This document shows, piece by piece, positions 63,663 through 64,000 of a DNA stretch of 64,000 bases. The notes under the pieces were generated by a model. It was not told the DNA's origin and ran no database searches. It saw only the letters and a program-made list of their open reading frames with translations. The position numbers were made by a program, and so were the translations under genes. The first letter of the stretch is position 1. The number at the start of each line of letters is the position of its first letter. Source of the stretch: Sphingomonas tagetis (GTDB lineage: Bacteria; Pseudomonadota; Alphaproteobacteria; Sphingomonadales; Sphingomonadaceae); NCBI RefSeq assembly GCF_024211275.1, contig NZ_JAMLDX010000016.1, positions 1 to 64,000 of the forward strand, given 5' to 3'.

Positions 63663-63683
63663 TTTCGCTTTCGCTTTCGGTTT
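63663..63683. promoter_or_regulatory. TTTCG-repeat operator between glpK and glpD
   Basis: Three phased copies of TTTCG lie at 63663-63683, in the 136-base region between divergent glpK and glpD. Repeats of this type are bound by DeoR-family GlpR repressors, so this is a likely GlpR site. No glpR gene is in the window. Confidence 0.5.
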
Positions 63684-63717
63684 GCTAATCGCGAATGCGT
63701 TTGAACGCGAGACTATC

Positions 63718-64000
63718 ATGCGGAATCGAATGCAGTGCGACGTCGACCTTCTAATCGTGGGTGGCGGCATAAATGGAGCCGGAATTGCCCGCGACGCGGC
63801 GGGCCGCGGTCTTTCCGTGGCTTTGGTTGAGCAAGACGATCTTGCGAACCACACCTCGTCGGCCTCGACGAAGCTCATTCACGGCGGATTGCGCTATCTG
63901 GAGTATGGGGAGGTTCGCCTTGTCCGTAAGGCGCTGATCGAAAGGGAGGTGCTGTGGAGCATGGCCCCGCATATCATCTGGCCGCTTCGATTTGTGCTGC
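63718..64000 (+). CDS. glpD: Glycerol-3-phosphate dehydrogenase, N-terminal part
   Basis: Cut by the window end after about 94 codons. VDLLIVGGGINGAGIARDAAGRG is the FAD-binding GxGxxG fold, and SSASTKLIHGGLRYLEYGEVRLVRKAL is the GlpD signature. It oxidises glycerol-3-phosphate to DHAP at the inner membrane. ATG 63718 is used; ATG 63730 is also possible. Divergent from glpK. Confidence 0.92.
   Translation, partial: MRNRMQCDVDLLIVGGGINGAGIARDAAGRGLSVALVEQDDLANHTSSASTKLIHGGLRYLEYGEVRLVRKALIEREVLWSMAPHIIWPLRFVL

Overview
The window looks like a sphingomonad (alphaproteobacterial) chromosome carrying a long accessory region. The chromosomal part has a TonB-dependent receptor, a GH106 alpha-L-rhamnosidase (a family first described from Sphingomonas paucimobilis), the RhaI-type rhamnose isomerase with the fused rhamnulose-1-phosphate aldolase/dehydrogenase, and high-GC coding. 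The genus is an inference. No rRNA, complete tRNA, CRISPR array or recognisable insertion sequence was seen.

Bases 1-20150 form a GC-rich accessory island of nucleic-acid-processing genes. On the minus strand, four genes are chained by 4-base start/stop overlaps: a ClpB-type AAA+ ATPase, a small radical-SAM activase, a 2091-residue zinc-ribbon/pseudokinase/DUF4011/SF1-helicase/nuclease protein, and a coiled-coil protein. I do not recognise this set as a named system, and it is the best candidate here for something undescribed. Around it lie a thermonuclease, a membrane SH3 protein, a WYL-domain protein, an OLD-family nuclease, and a coupled Mre11-type nuclease with a hookless SMC-like ATPase.

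Bases 20150-36900 look like one or more integrative elements. There are two unrelated tyrosine recombinases (437 and 1020 residues), an excisionase-like HTH protein, two HTH-only IclR-type paralogues, and a densely coupled operon. The operon runs: soluble HisKA_2-type kinase, unknown protein, MbcA/ParS-like protein, TM0106-type nuclease, second MbcA/ParS-like protein, calcineurin-like phosphoesterase, AAA ATPase. A 14-bp perfect inverted repeat sits just upstream of it.

Bases 36900-64000 are catabolic chromosome. Leftward run rhaD-rhaI, then a thiolase and two acyl-CoA dehydrogenases. Divergent from rhaD run rhaB-lldD-rhaT-(DeoR regulator)-esterase. Together these take L-rhamnose to DHAP and L-lactate, and lactate to pyruvate. 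Next come a coupled MFS transporter/acyl-CoA ligase/GH106 rhamnosidase operon, divergent from a TonB-dependent receptor, then a membrane-anchored alpha/beta hydrolase and a TetR regulator. This suggests uptake and breakdown of a rhamnosylated compound whose aglycone is CoA-activated and beta-oxidised. A MaoC-type hydratase and divergent glpK/glpD (glpD cut by the window end) close the window. Related ATTCGAT and CGATCA words recur in several intergenic regions of this part and may mark a shared regulon.
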